A DNA stretch of 40,358 nucleotides from a virus. The position numbers were made by a program, and so were the translations under genes. Below are positions 1 to 5,912 of the stretch, one piece after another; the stretch's first letter is position 1, and every line of letters starts with the position of its first letter. The DNA is taken from IMG/VR virus record IMGVR_UViG_3300031758_000178, positions 1 to 40,358 of that record; one strand, 5' to 3'. The notes under the pieces were generated by a model. That model was not told the origin of the DNA. It worked only from the letters and a program-made list of their open reading frames with translations, and made no database searches.

Positions 1-27
1 AATTTCCTATTGACATAGTTTATATTT

Positions 28-1356
28 TTATCTAGTAATTTCTTCCCAATCCATATGACCTAATATATTACTTCCACCACCGCCTACAGTATTAGCAGCA
101 ACACATAATGTAAATTCATTAGGAATACTTATAAGACCATTTCTTGTTAATTGATGATCAAATAAACCTGATCTATCTAATCCCGACATAGTAGTTCCCT
201 GATTAGAAGCATTAAAGAATCCACTATGTACAACACTACCTCCAGCAAAAGATGATCCTGTTATGTTATATTCAACTATAGAATCTGCACCTAGAGAAGT
301 CCATGATCCTCCAGTAGTAGTTCCTCCTTCTATTAATCTCCACTCATAAGTTCCTGTACTAATAGGTAAACAAGACATCGCTGATGGAATAGCTATACCT
401 TCTAGATTAGCAGTTTTTAATCTTATAGATACTATAGGATAATAAGTTCCTGCAACAGCCATATTATATGGAGCAGTAATAACTGTTCCTATAGATCTTG
501 ATCTACCTCTAAGTTCATAACCACCTTCAGATATAACTGTTGAGCATATTTGTCTTAAAAGTTTATTTCCAACTGATCCAGTTGTATTTTCTATTTCATA
601 TCTTAATGGTAAACAAGCTGTGGTTATATATGTAGTTGGCTCTATATTAGCATGTCTAAATATATGACATATACAAAATTGATTATCTATAACAAAGCCC
701 ATTCTTACTGATCCTACTCCTAGCCACTCCATATCCATCCATAAGATTTGAGCCTTAGTTATATTTAACTTAACACCTGAAGGACCAGTACCATCCATCT
801 TATCATAGTTCCAATCAACTTGAGGAATTGATGTTTCTACTAATACCCCTGTTACAAAACTTCTTTTTACAAAAGATAAAGTATCATCTTGTAATTCTAA
901 GCGAAACCCATTTTCATCATCATAATATCCTACTCTTTGTAATAATCCTGTTTCAGAAGGATTCATTACAAAAGTGCTCATAATAAGTAATGACTTACCT
1001 GGTTGATAAGCAAATACTTTATTAGTTTCTCTTGTTACTCGAGATCCTGGAGTTGCTACTACCTTAAGATCAACAAGACCTTTTTCAGGATTAAATACTG
1101 CTGTACCACCATTTGATAATTTTGTAGACCATAATCCATTATCACTATATCTAAAACTAGAATCAAAAAGAGTAAGTGGTTCAGATACTCTTTGTCTACC
1201 AAAAGCATCAAAAGCAACAGGAGGTAAAGGATTAATTACTGGTGTACCATTTGCTATTACACTTGAATTAATAGCATCAAGCAATTGTAATGATCTAAGC
1301 TGATAGGGAAAGTTGTTACCCTTATTGCCTTCTGTTTTTAGATTACCTATACTCAC
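28..1356 (-). CDS. Virion structural protein (fibre/tail-type)
   Basis: Encodes 442 residues from a GTG start at 1356. Residues 51-67 read AFGRQRVSEPLTLFDSS, a signature I associate with large structural proteins of marine and Bacteroidota tailed phages. The rest is Gly/Ser/Thr-rich, looks beta-rich, and shows no enzyme motif, signal peptide or membrane segment. I infer a tail fibre, baseplate or capsid-attached protein, but the exact site on the virion cannot be read from sequence. It is the last gene of the minus-strand block. A structured terminator lies just upstream (1416-1475), so it is probably transcribed separately from the two lysis-like genes before it. The stop lies 27 bases from the window edge. 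Confidence 0.7.
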   Translation of the reverse strand: MSIGNLKTEGNKGNNFPYQLRSLQLLDAINSSVIANGTPVINPLPPVAFDAFGRQRVSEPLTLFDSSFRYSDNGLWSTKLSNGGTAVFNPEKGLVDLKVVATPGSRVTRETNKVFAYQPGKSLLIMSTFVMNPSETGLLQRVGYYDDENGFRLELQDDTLSFVKRSFVTGVLVETSIPQVDWNYDKMDGTGPSGVKLNITKAQILWMDMEWLGVGSVRMGFVIDNQFCICHIFRHANIEPTTYITTACLPLRYEIENTTGSVGNKLLRQICSTVISEGGYELRGRSRSIGTVITAPYNMAVAGTYYPIVSIRLKTANLEGIAIPSAMSCLPISTGTYEWRLIEGGTTTGGSWTSLGADSIVEYNITGSSFAGGSVVHSGFFNASNQGTTMSGLDRSGLFDHQLTRNGLISIPNEFTLCVAANTVGGGGSNILGHMDWEEITR

Positions 1357-1415
1357 GATACTTGTATTGTTTAATATAATATAACTATTTCTAGTTAAAG
1401 ATACAAATTTCTAAT

Positions 1416-1475
1416 TAAAAAATTGGGCCCAGTCGCTGATTAGGCGCTTTTCCGGAGTATCACTCCGCTGGTCCC
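1416..1475 (-). terminator. Branched terminator of the minus-strand block
   Basis: An outer stem pairs 1425-1432 with 1468-1475 (eight positions, one mismatch). It encloses a 6-bp hairpin (1453-1458 with 1462-1467, 3-nt loop) and a small GCG/CGC hairpin. Read on the minus strand, the outer stem is followed directly by a T-run (1416-1423). It should end transcripts of the gene at 1483-1827. The three-way-junction shape is more elaborate than a plain intrinsic terminator. Confidence 0.7.
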
Positions 1476-1482
1476 ATAATAT

Positions 1483-1827
1483 CTATTTATTTTTTAAGTT
1501 ATCAATCTCCGCATCCATCCTTCCCCTAAAATAAGCATCCTCAATCAAATGCTTCTGGTAATCTTTGGTTAACTCAATACCCTTCTCCGTTAAATCATCA
1601 TACATCTCAGTAGTCTTTTGATAACGCTTATCAGATTCTTCATCCCTAACCTTATTCTGAATACTTATATCGTGCTTTAAGTTCTCAAGATTCTGCTCCA
1701 TCTCCTTGGCCTTAATCCATATAACAGAAATCTGATAGATAATCAAAATCATTGCAACACCAACAGATAATATCTTCCACCAGTTATCTACAAATTTCGC
1801 AGCCTTATCTAATTTACCTTCTTGCAT
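1483..1827 (-). CDS. Membrane-anchored coiled-coil protein (spanin- or holin-like)
   Basis: I take ATG 1827 as the start (114 residues); a TTG at 1842 would add five. One hydrophobic segment at about residues 18-38 is followed by a long charged helical stretch to the C-terminus (about 40-114) with heptad-like spacing. A short N-terminus, one membrane span and a periplasmic coiled coil is the architecture of inner-membrane spanins (Rz type). The upstream neighbour, ending 16 bases away, is a candidate cell-wall enzyme, which supports a lysis role. A phage membrane adaptor or holin is also possible. No lipoprotein partner lies next to it. Confidence 0.55.
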   Translation of the reverse strand: MQEGKLDKAAKFVDNWWKILSVGVAMILIIYQISVIWIKAKEMEQNLENLKHDISIQNKVRDEESDKRYQKTTEMYDDLTEKGIELTKDYQKHLIEDAYFRGRMDAEIDNLKNK

Positions 1828-1857
1828 ATTTCTAATATACAAAAAAGATGACTAATA

Positions 1858-2463
1858 TCAAAAATCCTTACCCTCTTCTAAAAGTGTATAGGTAAAAGAG
1901 TCCCCATTACCCATAGCCGTGTTTTTCTTAGCAATAGATAATACATAAGCCAAATCCTTCTTAAATCTATGAACCTGACAAGCCGCTGAGTTTGGACCTA
2001 CCTTTACCGAGTCATACCCGTGGTGCTGATTAACTCCAAAGTAACCCTCCTGCACACTCTTTACATCAAAGTCCATAATATTATCCTTATTACGATCCCT
2101 ATAAAGCTTTACCTTATTACCTATTTGTACAAATGCTTCATACTGGGCCCGCCCATGTTTACCTATTTTCCATACCCCCCGGTATTGACCCCTAGCCAAA
2201 ATACCACACCCCGCCGGATTCAGTAACTTATTTTGCATATAGTAAATCCCCGGGTCAGTAGTAAACTGATCATTAACCCATAATACCTTCTTACCATCCT
2301 CATCCAAATAAAGCAAACAAAAGAAATCATCCCAGCCGTCTACCTTACGGTTAAGAGAACGTATCCCAACCATATTAACATTATAAGGCCCAACAAAAAA
2401 CTTAAACCCAGCTTTCTCTACAGCCCTCTTTACCTTGTCATAAGTCAAATCTTCCTTTTTCAT
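1858..2463 (-). CDS. Candidate peptidoglycan-active enzyme (endolysin-like)
   Basis: I prefer ATG 2463 (201 residues). A GTG at 2532 would add 23 residues, including a hydrophobic stretch that could be a signal anchor, so the start is open. The C-terminal half has HHG (about residues 147-149) and then NSAACQV (about 158-164). That resembles the H...S-x-G-C layout of L,D-transpeptidase/YkuD-type folds, except that Gly before Cys is Ala. The central GQYRGVWKIG segment recurs in Bacteroidota phage proteins I remember as uncharacterised. Its position before a membrane/coiled-coil protein suggests a lysis cassette. The enzymatic class is inference and could be wrong. Confidence 0.45.
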   Translation of the reverse strand: MKKEDLTYDKVKRAVEKAGFKFFVGPYNVNMVGIRSLNRKVDGWDDFFCLLYLDEDGKKVLWVNDQFTTDPGIYYMQNKLLNPAGCGILARGQYRGVWKIGKHGRAQYEAFVQIGNKVKLYRDRNKDNIMDFDVKSVQEGYFGVNQHHGYDSVKVGPNSAACQVHRFKKDLAYVLSIAKKNTAMGNGDSFTYTLLEEGKDF

Positions 2464-2816
2464 ATTCCCAAAATTTTTGACCAATATAAAAATAATTCCT
2501 AAATAAACCACAATATAATCCCCCCCGGACACAACATTAATAGCGCATTACGCAGTGTTAGGGGTCTATACTAAAAAATTCCAGCAAAAAAAAAATTTGC
2601 TGTTACCCCCCATCAAAATTTCAAAGCTTTTGAAAATTATAGAAATAAAATCAAAAAGAATTCTTTTTAGAAGAATATAATAATGTTGTTATGTAGATGA
2701 TGTGATGTATCATGTTGATCTTGATGATGCTCAAGTATCTTGTGGAGAGAGCAACGAGCAAGCAACGAGAGAAGTATATAGTAGTAGTAGAAAGAAAACC
2801 TTCCCTTGTATAGTAT
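2464..2816. other. Divergent intergenic region with palindromes
   Basis: I see no convincing gene here. It separates the minus-strand block from the plus-strand early array, so it should carry divergent promoters. Visible structure: CAGCAAA/TTTGCTG inverted repeat with an all-A loop (2582-2602); TTTCAAA-GCT-TTTGAAA flanked by AATT (2615-2638), operator-like; a perfect 16-bp palindrome AAAAAGAATTCTTTTT (2653-2668); and GCAACGAG repeated within about 20 bases near 2751. AAAACCTTCCCTTG (2795-2808) is one of five copies of a repeated element. A 74-codon minus-strand ORF across it is low-complexity and I do not accept it. Confidence 0.5.
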
Positions 2817-2862
2817 AAGGATATGTTTGCTATGTGTCCTTCCCTTTTTTCTCTATAAAATA
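2817..2862 (+). promoter_or_regulatory. Terminator-promoter module 1
   Basis: AAGGA (2817-2821) pairs with TCCTT (2837-2841), followed by CCC, T6 and CTCTATAAAATA (to 2862). It is the first copy of the CCC-T(n)-TnTAAA motif. No ORF of note follows; a structured RNA candidate does. Confidence 0.5.
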
Positions 2863-3024
2863 ATATGTATACCATCGTTAACGGTGTTGTAGTATCTATT
2901 GCTGATGCAGTAGTCTATGACCATAAGTAGTAATACTTATCCGAAAGGTTTGTAGTTATCCTAAACTATGTTACCATTACTCTAGGTCTATTCAATACTA
3001 TCCTTACGGATAGTATTTTTTTTT
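2863..3024 (+). ncRNA. Structured small RNA candidate
   Basis: It starts just after a promoter-like motif and ends in a very strong intrinsic terminator (AATACTATCC 2994-3003 with GGATAGTATT 3008-3017, 4-nt loop, then T9). In between, ATAAGTA (2923-2929) pairs with TACTTAT (2934-2940) across a GTAA tetraloop, CC-GAAA-GG lies at 2941-2948, and TAGTT (2953-2957) pairs with AACTA (2964-2968). No ORF of useful length fits. About 150 nt; function unknown. Confidence 0.5.
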
Positions 3025-3026
3025 AT

Positions 3027-3058
3027 AGGGCTTATGCCCTTTTTTCTTTGTAAAATCA
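3027..3058 (+). promoter_or_regulatory. Terminator-promoter module 2
   Basis: AGGGC (3027-3031) pairs with GCCCT (3036-3040) over a 4-nt loop. The CCC arm runs into T6, then CTTTGTAAAATCA, and the next ATG is at 3060. The leader would be extremely short. Confidence 0.6.
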
Positions 3059-3059
3059 T

Positions 3060-3317
3060 ATGAGAAACTTTAGAGAAGAATTAGAGTTGTTAAGGACACA
3101 ACCTTGTACTTGTGAATCAAGTTATTATTGTCCTGATGATAATGTTACCTATCCTCCCATTCAATGTGAGAGATGTGGTGATATTGAGTGCATTGAATAT
3201 AATCTTTATGACATCGAGCTTCTTATTGAATCAGAAGTTAAAAAACAATTCGAAGAGGATTGCGAGGTGAACATGGATTATGAGATGGCAAAATGGTTTG
3301 AGCAAGAAGGATGTTAA
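3060..3317 (+). CDS. Small Cys-rich protein, possible zinc ribbon
   Basis: 85 residues, acidic. Cysteines at about 16, 18, 24, 36, 39 and 44 include CERCG at 36-40, so a small zinc-binding fold is plausible. The C-terminal half is helical and rich in Glu. I do not recognise the family. It is the first protein gene of the modular array, with module 2 directly before it and a UUCG-capped terminator after it, so it is probably monocistronic. Small acidic early proteins in phages often bind host proteins, but nothing here proves that. Confidence 0.65.
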   Translation: MRNFREELELLRTQPCTCESSYYCPDDNVTYPPIQCERCGDIECIEYNLYDIELLIESEVKKQFEEDCEVNMDYEMAKWFEQEGC

Positions 3318-3322
3318 AACCA

Positions 3323-3360
3323 AGGGAGGCTTCGGCTTCCCTTTTTTTCTTCAAAAATAA
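3323..3360 (+). promoter_or_regulatory. Terminator-promoter module 3 (UUCG loop)
   Basis: An 8-bp stem (3323-3330 with 3335-3342) is closed by a TTCG tetraloop, an exceptionally stable hairpin. T7 and CTTCAAAAATAA follow, with ATG at 3364. Confidence 0.65.
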
Positions 3361-3363
3361 ACT

Positions 3364-3573
3364 ATGAACTTTAAACTAACCTACAAGCTAGAAGACAAAA
3401 CCTTTGAGGAAATACACAAAACCAAAGAGGAGGCTGAAGACGCAGCTTTAATACCAGCAATCAACGGAGAAGACTTTGGCTACAACTTCTACGACTTCCG
3501 AATCAACGGAAAACCTGCAGACCTATGCGCTGCAAAGAAAAGAAACAAACTTAAAATACAAGGGCTTAGCTAG
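3364..3573 (+). CDS. Small hypothetical protein
   Basis: 69 residues, mixed charge, with short alternating stretches that suggest a small alpha/beta fold. The sequence NGEDFGYNFYDFRINGKP in the second half is the most distinctive part. No cysteine cluster, membrane segment or known motif is seen. The codons are richer in C-ending choices than the replication genes, as in the next gene. The stop falls inside the following terminator stem. Family not recognised. Confidence 0.6.
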   Translation: MNFKLTYKLEDKTFEEIHKTKEEAEDAALIPAINGEDFGYNFYDFRINGKPADLCAAKKRNKLKIQGLS

Positions 3574-3593
3574 CCCTTTTTTCTTTAAAAATA
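3561..3593 (+). promoter_or_regulatory. Terminator-promoter module 4
   Basis: AGGGCT (3561-3566) pairs with AGCCCT (3572-3577). Then T6 and CTTTAAAAATA follow, with the next ATG at 3598. The stem includes the stop codon of the preceding gene. Confidence 0.65.
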
Positions 3594-3597
3594 AACC

Positions 3598-3825
3598 ATG
3601 GAAAATCAAATCAAATTCCGAATCACAGGAACTTCACCGAACGCTTTCAATTACATGGGCAAAGAGATTACTTGCCCAGCTTGCCCTTGCTACTTCTCAG
3701 CAGAAGACTTAGAGAAGGCTTGCCAAGAAAAACTTGGAGAGAAATTTATTCTCAAGGACACTGAATCTTGGCCAACCTTAAAGCTTTTGGGAGAAGATAA
3801 ATCAATTTGGCTTACTGAGCTTTAG
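3598..3825 (+). CDS. Small hypothetical protein with CPACPC motif
   Basis: 75 residues. Three cysteines at about 26, 29 and 31 (CPACPC) could bind a metal or be redox-active; the rest is a short helical region and a WPTLKLLGEDKS segment. Family not recognised. It has its own module on each side (3561-3593 and 3831-3866). An overlapping 78-codon frame starting at 3476 crosses the terminator and is not real. Confidence 0.62.
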   Translation: MENQIKFRITGTSPNAFNYMGKEITCPACPCYFSAEDLEKACQEKLGEKFILKDTESWPTLKLLGEDKSIWLTEL

Positions 3826-3830
3826 CCAAC

Positions 3831-3866
3831 AAAGGGGAGGGATACTTCCCCTTTTTTTCTTTAAAT
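3831..3866 (+). promoter_or_regulatory. Terminator-promoter module 5
   Basis: AAAGGGGA (3831-3838) pairs with TCCCCTTT (3847-3854). The T-run continues into CTTTAAATTATT, followed by ATG at 3875. Confidence 0.65.
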
Positions 3867-3874
3867 TATTTATT

Positions 3875-4054
3875 ATGAAAAAGATAAGATTAAATGATGA
3901 TATTAAAGAGTACTTTAATATCATTGACAAAGATGAAAATGGATACTATGTATTTGGTTCTATTGTGTCAGAATTAATTGATGAAGTTATCATCAATACT
4001 CCTGATTATGGAAGAGTATTGTTTCCAAAGAACATCATAATAAAAGGGGATTAA
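3875..4054 (+). CDS. Small hypothetical protein (59 aa)
   Basis: A 59-residue ORF starting MKKIRLNDDI and ending in GD at a TAA that lies inside the next terminator stem. It is acidic, with a hydrophobic middle (VFGSIVSELIDEVII) too charged at its edges to be a clear membrane span. The placement is the same as its neighbours: module, short leader, ATG, terminator at the stop. That spacing is the main reason to accept it. Family not recognised. Confidence 0.6.
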   Translation: MKKIRLNDDIKEYFNIIDKDENGYYVFGSIVSELIDEVIINTPDYGRVLFPKNIIIKGD

Positions 4055-4078
4055 CTTCCCCTTTTTTTTGTAAAAATT
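4043..4078 (+). promoter_or_regulatory. Terminator-promoter module 6
   Basis: AAAGGGGA (4043-4050) pairs with TCCCCTTT (4057-4064), then further T and GTAAAAATTAAAA. The stem overlaps the stop of the previous gene; the next ATG is at 4092. Confidence 0.65.
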
Positions 4079-4091
4079 AAAACCAATCATT

Positions 4092-4277
4092 ATGAAAAAG
4101 ACAAACAACACAGGATACATCTTCCTAGTAGTCCTAGCTGTATCATTATCAGCAACAGCATTAATTGCAGTAGCCGAAGCTTTATTCGGTGTAGTAGCAG
4201 TGTTTACCGCAGCAGTGTGCCTTATACCAGTGTGCTTTGCTTGGATGTTATTAGCTGATAACAATAGGAAGTATTAA
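4092..4277 (+). CDS. Small two-span membrane protein
   Basis: 61 residues with a charged N-terminus (MKKTNN), hydrophobic segments at about residues 9-28 and 31-54, and a polar tail (NNRKY). This predicts a helical hairpin in the inner membrane. The next gene (4321-4551) has the same layout, so the two may be diverged duplicates. Candidates are a superinfection-exclusion or host-membrane effector, or a holin. Nothing decides between them. A minus-strand ORF across the same bases is a shadow. Confidence 0.62.
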   Translation: MKKTNNTGYIFLVVLAVSLSATALIAVAEALFGVVAVFTAAVCLIPVCFAWMLLADNNRKY

Positions 4278-4283
4278 TAGAAC

Positions 4284-4316
4284 AGGGGAGTAGCATCCCC
4301 TTTTTTTTGTAAAAAC
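4284..4316 (+). promoter_or_regulatory. Terminator-promoter module 7
   Basis: AGGGGA (4284-4289) pairs with TCCCCT (4296-4301), T8 follows, then GTAAAAACATA. ATG at 4321. Confidence 0.62.
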
Positions 4317-4320
4317 ATAT

Positions 4321-4551
4321 ATGAAAACTAAAGTTAAATTAACAGTAATCTTCATTGCAATATTTGCAGTAGGATTTGTAATCGCAGCGGAAACATTTTA
4401 TAATCTTCCGATTGCTTTGTGTTCATTATCAATACTTCTTGCACCAGTGTTAATTGGTTGGAAGCTTGTTGATGATATACAATATAAAGAAATGAGCCAC
4501 GACAAAAAGTATTTAAGCGACGAAGCTTTTAGAGAAAAATATTGTAAGTAG
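4321..4551 (+). CDS. Small two-span membrane protein, second copy
   Basis: 76 residues. Hydrophobic segments at about 7-24 and 29-48 are joined by ETFYNLP. A charged cytoplasm-type tail follows (DDIQYKEMSHDKKYLSDEAFREKYCK). The N-terminal layout and the PVLIGWKL end of the second span resemble PVCFAWML in the preceding gene, which suggests an old tandem duplication with a longer tail here. Function unknown; a membrane-directed early protein is likely. Confidence 0.62.
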   Translation: MKTKVKLTVIFIAIFAVGFVIAAETFYNLPIALCSLSILLAPVLIGWKLVDDIQYKEMSHDKKYLSDEAFREKYCK

Positions 4552-4569
4552 TAGATGGTTCAATTTTTT

Positions 4570-4610
4570 ACGGAGAGGCTTAGGCTTCTCCGTTTTTTTT
4601 TCTAATACTA
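4570..4610 (+). promoter_or_regulatory. Terminator-promoter module 8 (variant)
   Basis: A 10-bp stem (4570-4579 with 4584-4593) carries one G-T pair and a TTAG loop. The run reads CCG-T9-CTAATACTA rather than CCC-T(n)-TAAA. ATG follows at 4622 after a TA repeat. Confidence 0.6.
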
Positions 4611-4621
4611 TATATATATAT

Positions 4622-4765
4622 ATGAGCGATGATGTAACAGAATATTCAATAGAACATTTTCTATTTGAATGTCCACAGTTTGTAGAACTTCCTTTAGAAC
4701 TAAGGAAAGAAAAATACAACCAGTGGTTAAACAACAAATATGTAGCAATACATAGCAATCCCTAA
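4622..4765 (+). CDS. Small acidic hypothetical protein (47 aa)
   Basis: 47 residues, MSDDVTEYSIEHFLFECPQF onward, with a basic, aromatic second half (LRKEKYNQWLNNKYVAIHSNP). It begins 12 bases after module 8 and has clear coding-like composition. No intrinsic terminator follows directly; a repeated element (AAAACCTTCCCT) begins 15 bases after the stop. Family not recognised. Confidence 0.55.
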   Translation: MSDDVTEYSIEHFLFECPQFVELPLELRKEKYNQWLNNKYVAIHSNP

Positions 4766-4780
4766 AAAGATTGTATACCT

Positions 4781-4902
4781 AAAACCTTCCCTACCATGCT
4801 GCTTACCCATAGCACATAGAAAACCTAGTTTACTATCATCTATTTGCTCGGTTACACACACACTCTGCACGAGATATTCCCTTTTTTTTATCTAAATAGT
4901 AA
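4781..4902 (+). promoter_or_regulatory. Composite repeated element and standalone promoter motif
   Basis: No ORF. It holds AAAACCTTCCCT (4781-4792), TTTACTATCATC (4829-4840), a CTCG/CGAG stem (4847-4850 with 4870-4873), and then CCC-T8-ATCTAAATAGT (4880-4900) with no terminator hairpin. The part 4818-4860 matches 7799-7842 closely. The standalone motif sits directly before a structured RNA, which argues that the motif is itself a promoter. Confidence 0.5.
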
Positions 4903-5025
4903 TGGGATTGATCATCCCACTTTACCTGCAAAGATTACGCAGGAACCCATCACGTTAGGGCTATATACGTGAGACAGGTTTGAAGGGCACCCGCTTGCAA
5001 GTTGTAGATAGCAAAGCCCTTTTTT
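4903..5025 (+). ncRNA. Four-hairpin structured RNA candidate
   Basis: Begins within a few bases of a promoter motif and ends in a terminator. Helices: TGGGAT 4903-4908 with ATCCCA 4914-4919; CCTGC 4925-4929 with GCAGG 4939-4943; TCACGT 4950-4955 with ACGTGA 4967-4972; and a two-part terminal stem AAGGGC 4983-4988 with GCCCTT 5016-5021 plus TTGC 4995-4998 with GCAA 5011-5014. There is no ORF. About 120 nt; family unknown. Confidence 0.55.
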
Positions 5026-5036
5026 ATTTAAAAATA
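5018..5036 (+). promoter_or_regulatory. Promoter motif in RNA terminator tail
   Basis: The CCC arm of the preceding hairpin runs into T6-ATTTAAAAATAG, matching the motif that precedes the ORFs. The first base of the cloverleaf RNA stem is at 5037. Confidence 0.55.
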
Positions 5037-5131
5037 GTTCAGTGTGCCAACACCTCGCAGTTTAAAGGTACTGTGGTGGACACTTGGGTAGACTCCCATT
5101 TGAGCAGGAATGTAAGCCTGTGACACTGAAC
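5037..5131 (+). ncRNA. Cloverleaf-like (tRNA-like) RNA candidate
   Basis: A perfect 9-bp closing stem (GTTCAGTGT 5037-5045 with ACACTGAAC 5123-5131) encloses three arms: CACC/GGTG plus CAGT/ACTG (5051-5078); TGGG/CCCA with a 6-nt loop (5085-5098); and CAGG/CCTG with an 8-nt loop (5105-5120). The shape is a four-way junction about the size of a tRNA. The T-loop GTTCRANNC consensus is missing and the closing stem is 9 rather than 7 bp, so I do not call a tRNA. It has its own promoter motif and terminator. Confidence 0.6.
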
Positions 5132-5147
5132 TTATTTTATATCTTTT

Positions 5148-5185
5148 GGGTTAGATTAATAAAACCCTTTTTTTATCTAAATAAA
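5148..5185 (+). promoter_or_regulatory. Terminator-promoter module 9
   Basis: GGGTT (5148-5152) pairs with AACCC (5163-5167). T7 and ATCTAAATA follow. It ends the cloverleaf RNA transcript and precedes ATG 5207. Confidence 0.6.
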
Positions 5186-5206
5186 TAAATCCAAAAACCA
5201 AATCCT

Positions 5207-5383
5207 ATGAAGAAACATTATCCTTTTCTCCTAGTAGAGAAAGATGGCAAGTCCTTATTAAAGTATAACGAGGTCATCCTTAGTCACACTAAAACCTTTA
5301 GAGTAATCAGAGGTGGTCACAAGTTATTATGGTTTGTTGATGCAGTAGTGCTCACCTCACCTAATATGGCTAAAGTTAAATAA
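5207..5383 (+). CDS. Small basic hypothetical protein (58 aa)
   Basis: 58 residues, MKKHYPFLLVEKDGKSLLKY onward, basic (pI clearly high), with alternating hydrophobic residues that suggest a small beta barrel (TFRVIRGGHKLLWFVDAVVL). It begins 22 bases after module 9 and its stop lies in the stem of module 10. It may be a nucleic-acid or protein-binding early protein, but I recognise no family. Confidence 0.58.
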   Translation: MKKHYPFLLVEKDGKSLLKYNEVILSHTKTFRVIRGGHKLLWFVDAVVLTSPNMAKVK

Positions 5384-5412
5384 GGGGGTAATTCCCCTTT
5401 TTTACTATAAAC
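5382..5412 (+). promoter_or_regulatory. Terminator-promoter module 10
   Basis: AAGGGG (5382-5387) pairs with CCCCTT (5394-5399). T6 and ACTATAAACAG follow, then ATG at 5430. The stem overlaps the upstream stop codon. Confidence 0.62.
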
Positions 5413-5429
5413 AGTAAAAACATAAAACC

Positions 5430-5612
5430 ATGACAAAAAAAGAAGAAATCATGCTTAAACTCATACTAGGTATGGGTAGAGCAAATGAAACCCTGTACTT
5501 AAACTATCAGCACCACATGATAAAGATTGCAGAAGCAATAGAACAGGAAGATTTAACCTACGCAGAAGCATTAACTGATGCTATATGTAAAGAAATAGAC
5601 AAAAGGGGGTAA
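5430..5612 (+). CDS. Small helical hypothetical protein (60 aa)
   Basis: 60 residues, MTKKEEIMLKLILGMG onward, predicted almost wholly helical, acidic at the C-terminal half. Its size, helical content and EAL/AEAL repeats resemble the next gene (5661-5870), though not enough to claim homology. No motif recognised. Flanked by modules 10 and 11. Confidence 0.58.
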   Translation: MTKKEEIMLKLILGMGRANETLYLNYQHHMIKIAEAIEQEDLTYAEALTDAICKEIDKRG

Positions 5613-5637
5613 TTCCCCTTTTTTTTCTTAAAATTAG
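5601..5637 (+). promoter_or_regulatory. Terminator-promoter module 11
   Basis: AAAAGGGG (5601-5608) pairs with CCCCTTTT (5615-5622). The run continues to CTTAAAATTAG. ATG follows at 5661. Confidence 0.62.
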
Positions 5638-5660
5638 TAACCAATTAATACCTTATATAT

Positions 5661-5870
5661 ATGGACACAGGAACAGTATTAGAGATTATCAAGATGATTG
5701 ATAGTTACTCATCAGCAGCTTATGAGAAAATAGAAGCCGCACATAAAGAAGGTAAAGAGGCAAATGCTTATGATATAGGTGTATTTGACCAAATGAGTTC
5801 TTTATCTGATCATCTTCAATCATTTATTGAGGGTCAACTTAACGCAGTAGAAAACAAAGGGGGAGAATAA
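5661..5870 (+). CDS. Small acidic helical protein (69 aa)
   Basis: 69 residues, acidic and helical (IKMIDSYSSAAYEKIEAAHK at about 10-29). No cysteine, no membrane segment. The last codons, GGE then TAA, lie within the module 12 stem. Family not recognised; a small early regulatory or inhibitor protein is a guess from context only. Confidence 0.58.
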   Translation: MDTGTVLEIIKMIDSYSSAAYEKIEAAHKEGKEANAYDIGVFDQMSSLSDHLQSFIEGQLNAVENKGGE

Positions 5871-5892
5871 CCCCCTTTTTTATGTAAATGTT
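5856..5892 (+). promoter_or_regulatory. Terminator-promoter module 12
   Basis: AAAGGGGG (5856-5863) pairs with CCCCCTTT (5871-5878). T6-ATGTAAATG follows. ATG of the next gene at 5913. Confidence 0.62.
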
Positions 5893-5912
5893 TAACCTAT
5901 AATAAATACACA

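Noticed and set aside
2651-2875. 74-codon minus-strand ORF in the divergent gap
   Set aside because: Low-complexity composition, it crosses a terminator-promoter module and an RNA-like region, and has no plausible start context.
2890-2950. Hammerhead-like CTGATG ... GAAA arrangement in the first RNA candidate
   Set aside because: The conserved A after CUGAUG is C, and no helix II joins the two core segments; only a coincidence of short words.
3476-3712. 78-codon ORF overlapping two small genes
   Set aside because: It reads through a terminator-promoter module in another frame; the genes at 3364 and 3598 explain the bases.
5037-5131. Calling the cloverleaf a canonical tRNA
   Set aside because: The 9-bp closing stem, missing T-loop GTTCRANNC and non-standard arm sizes do not fit a functional tRNA.
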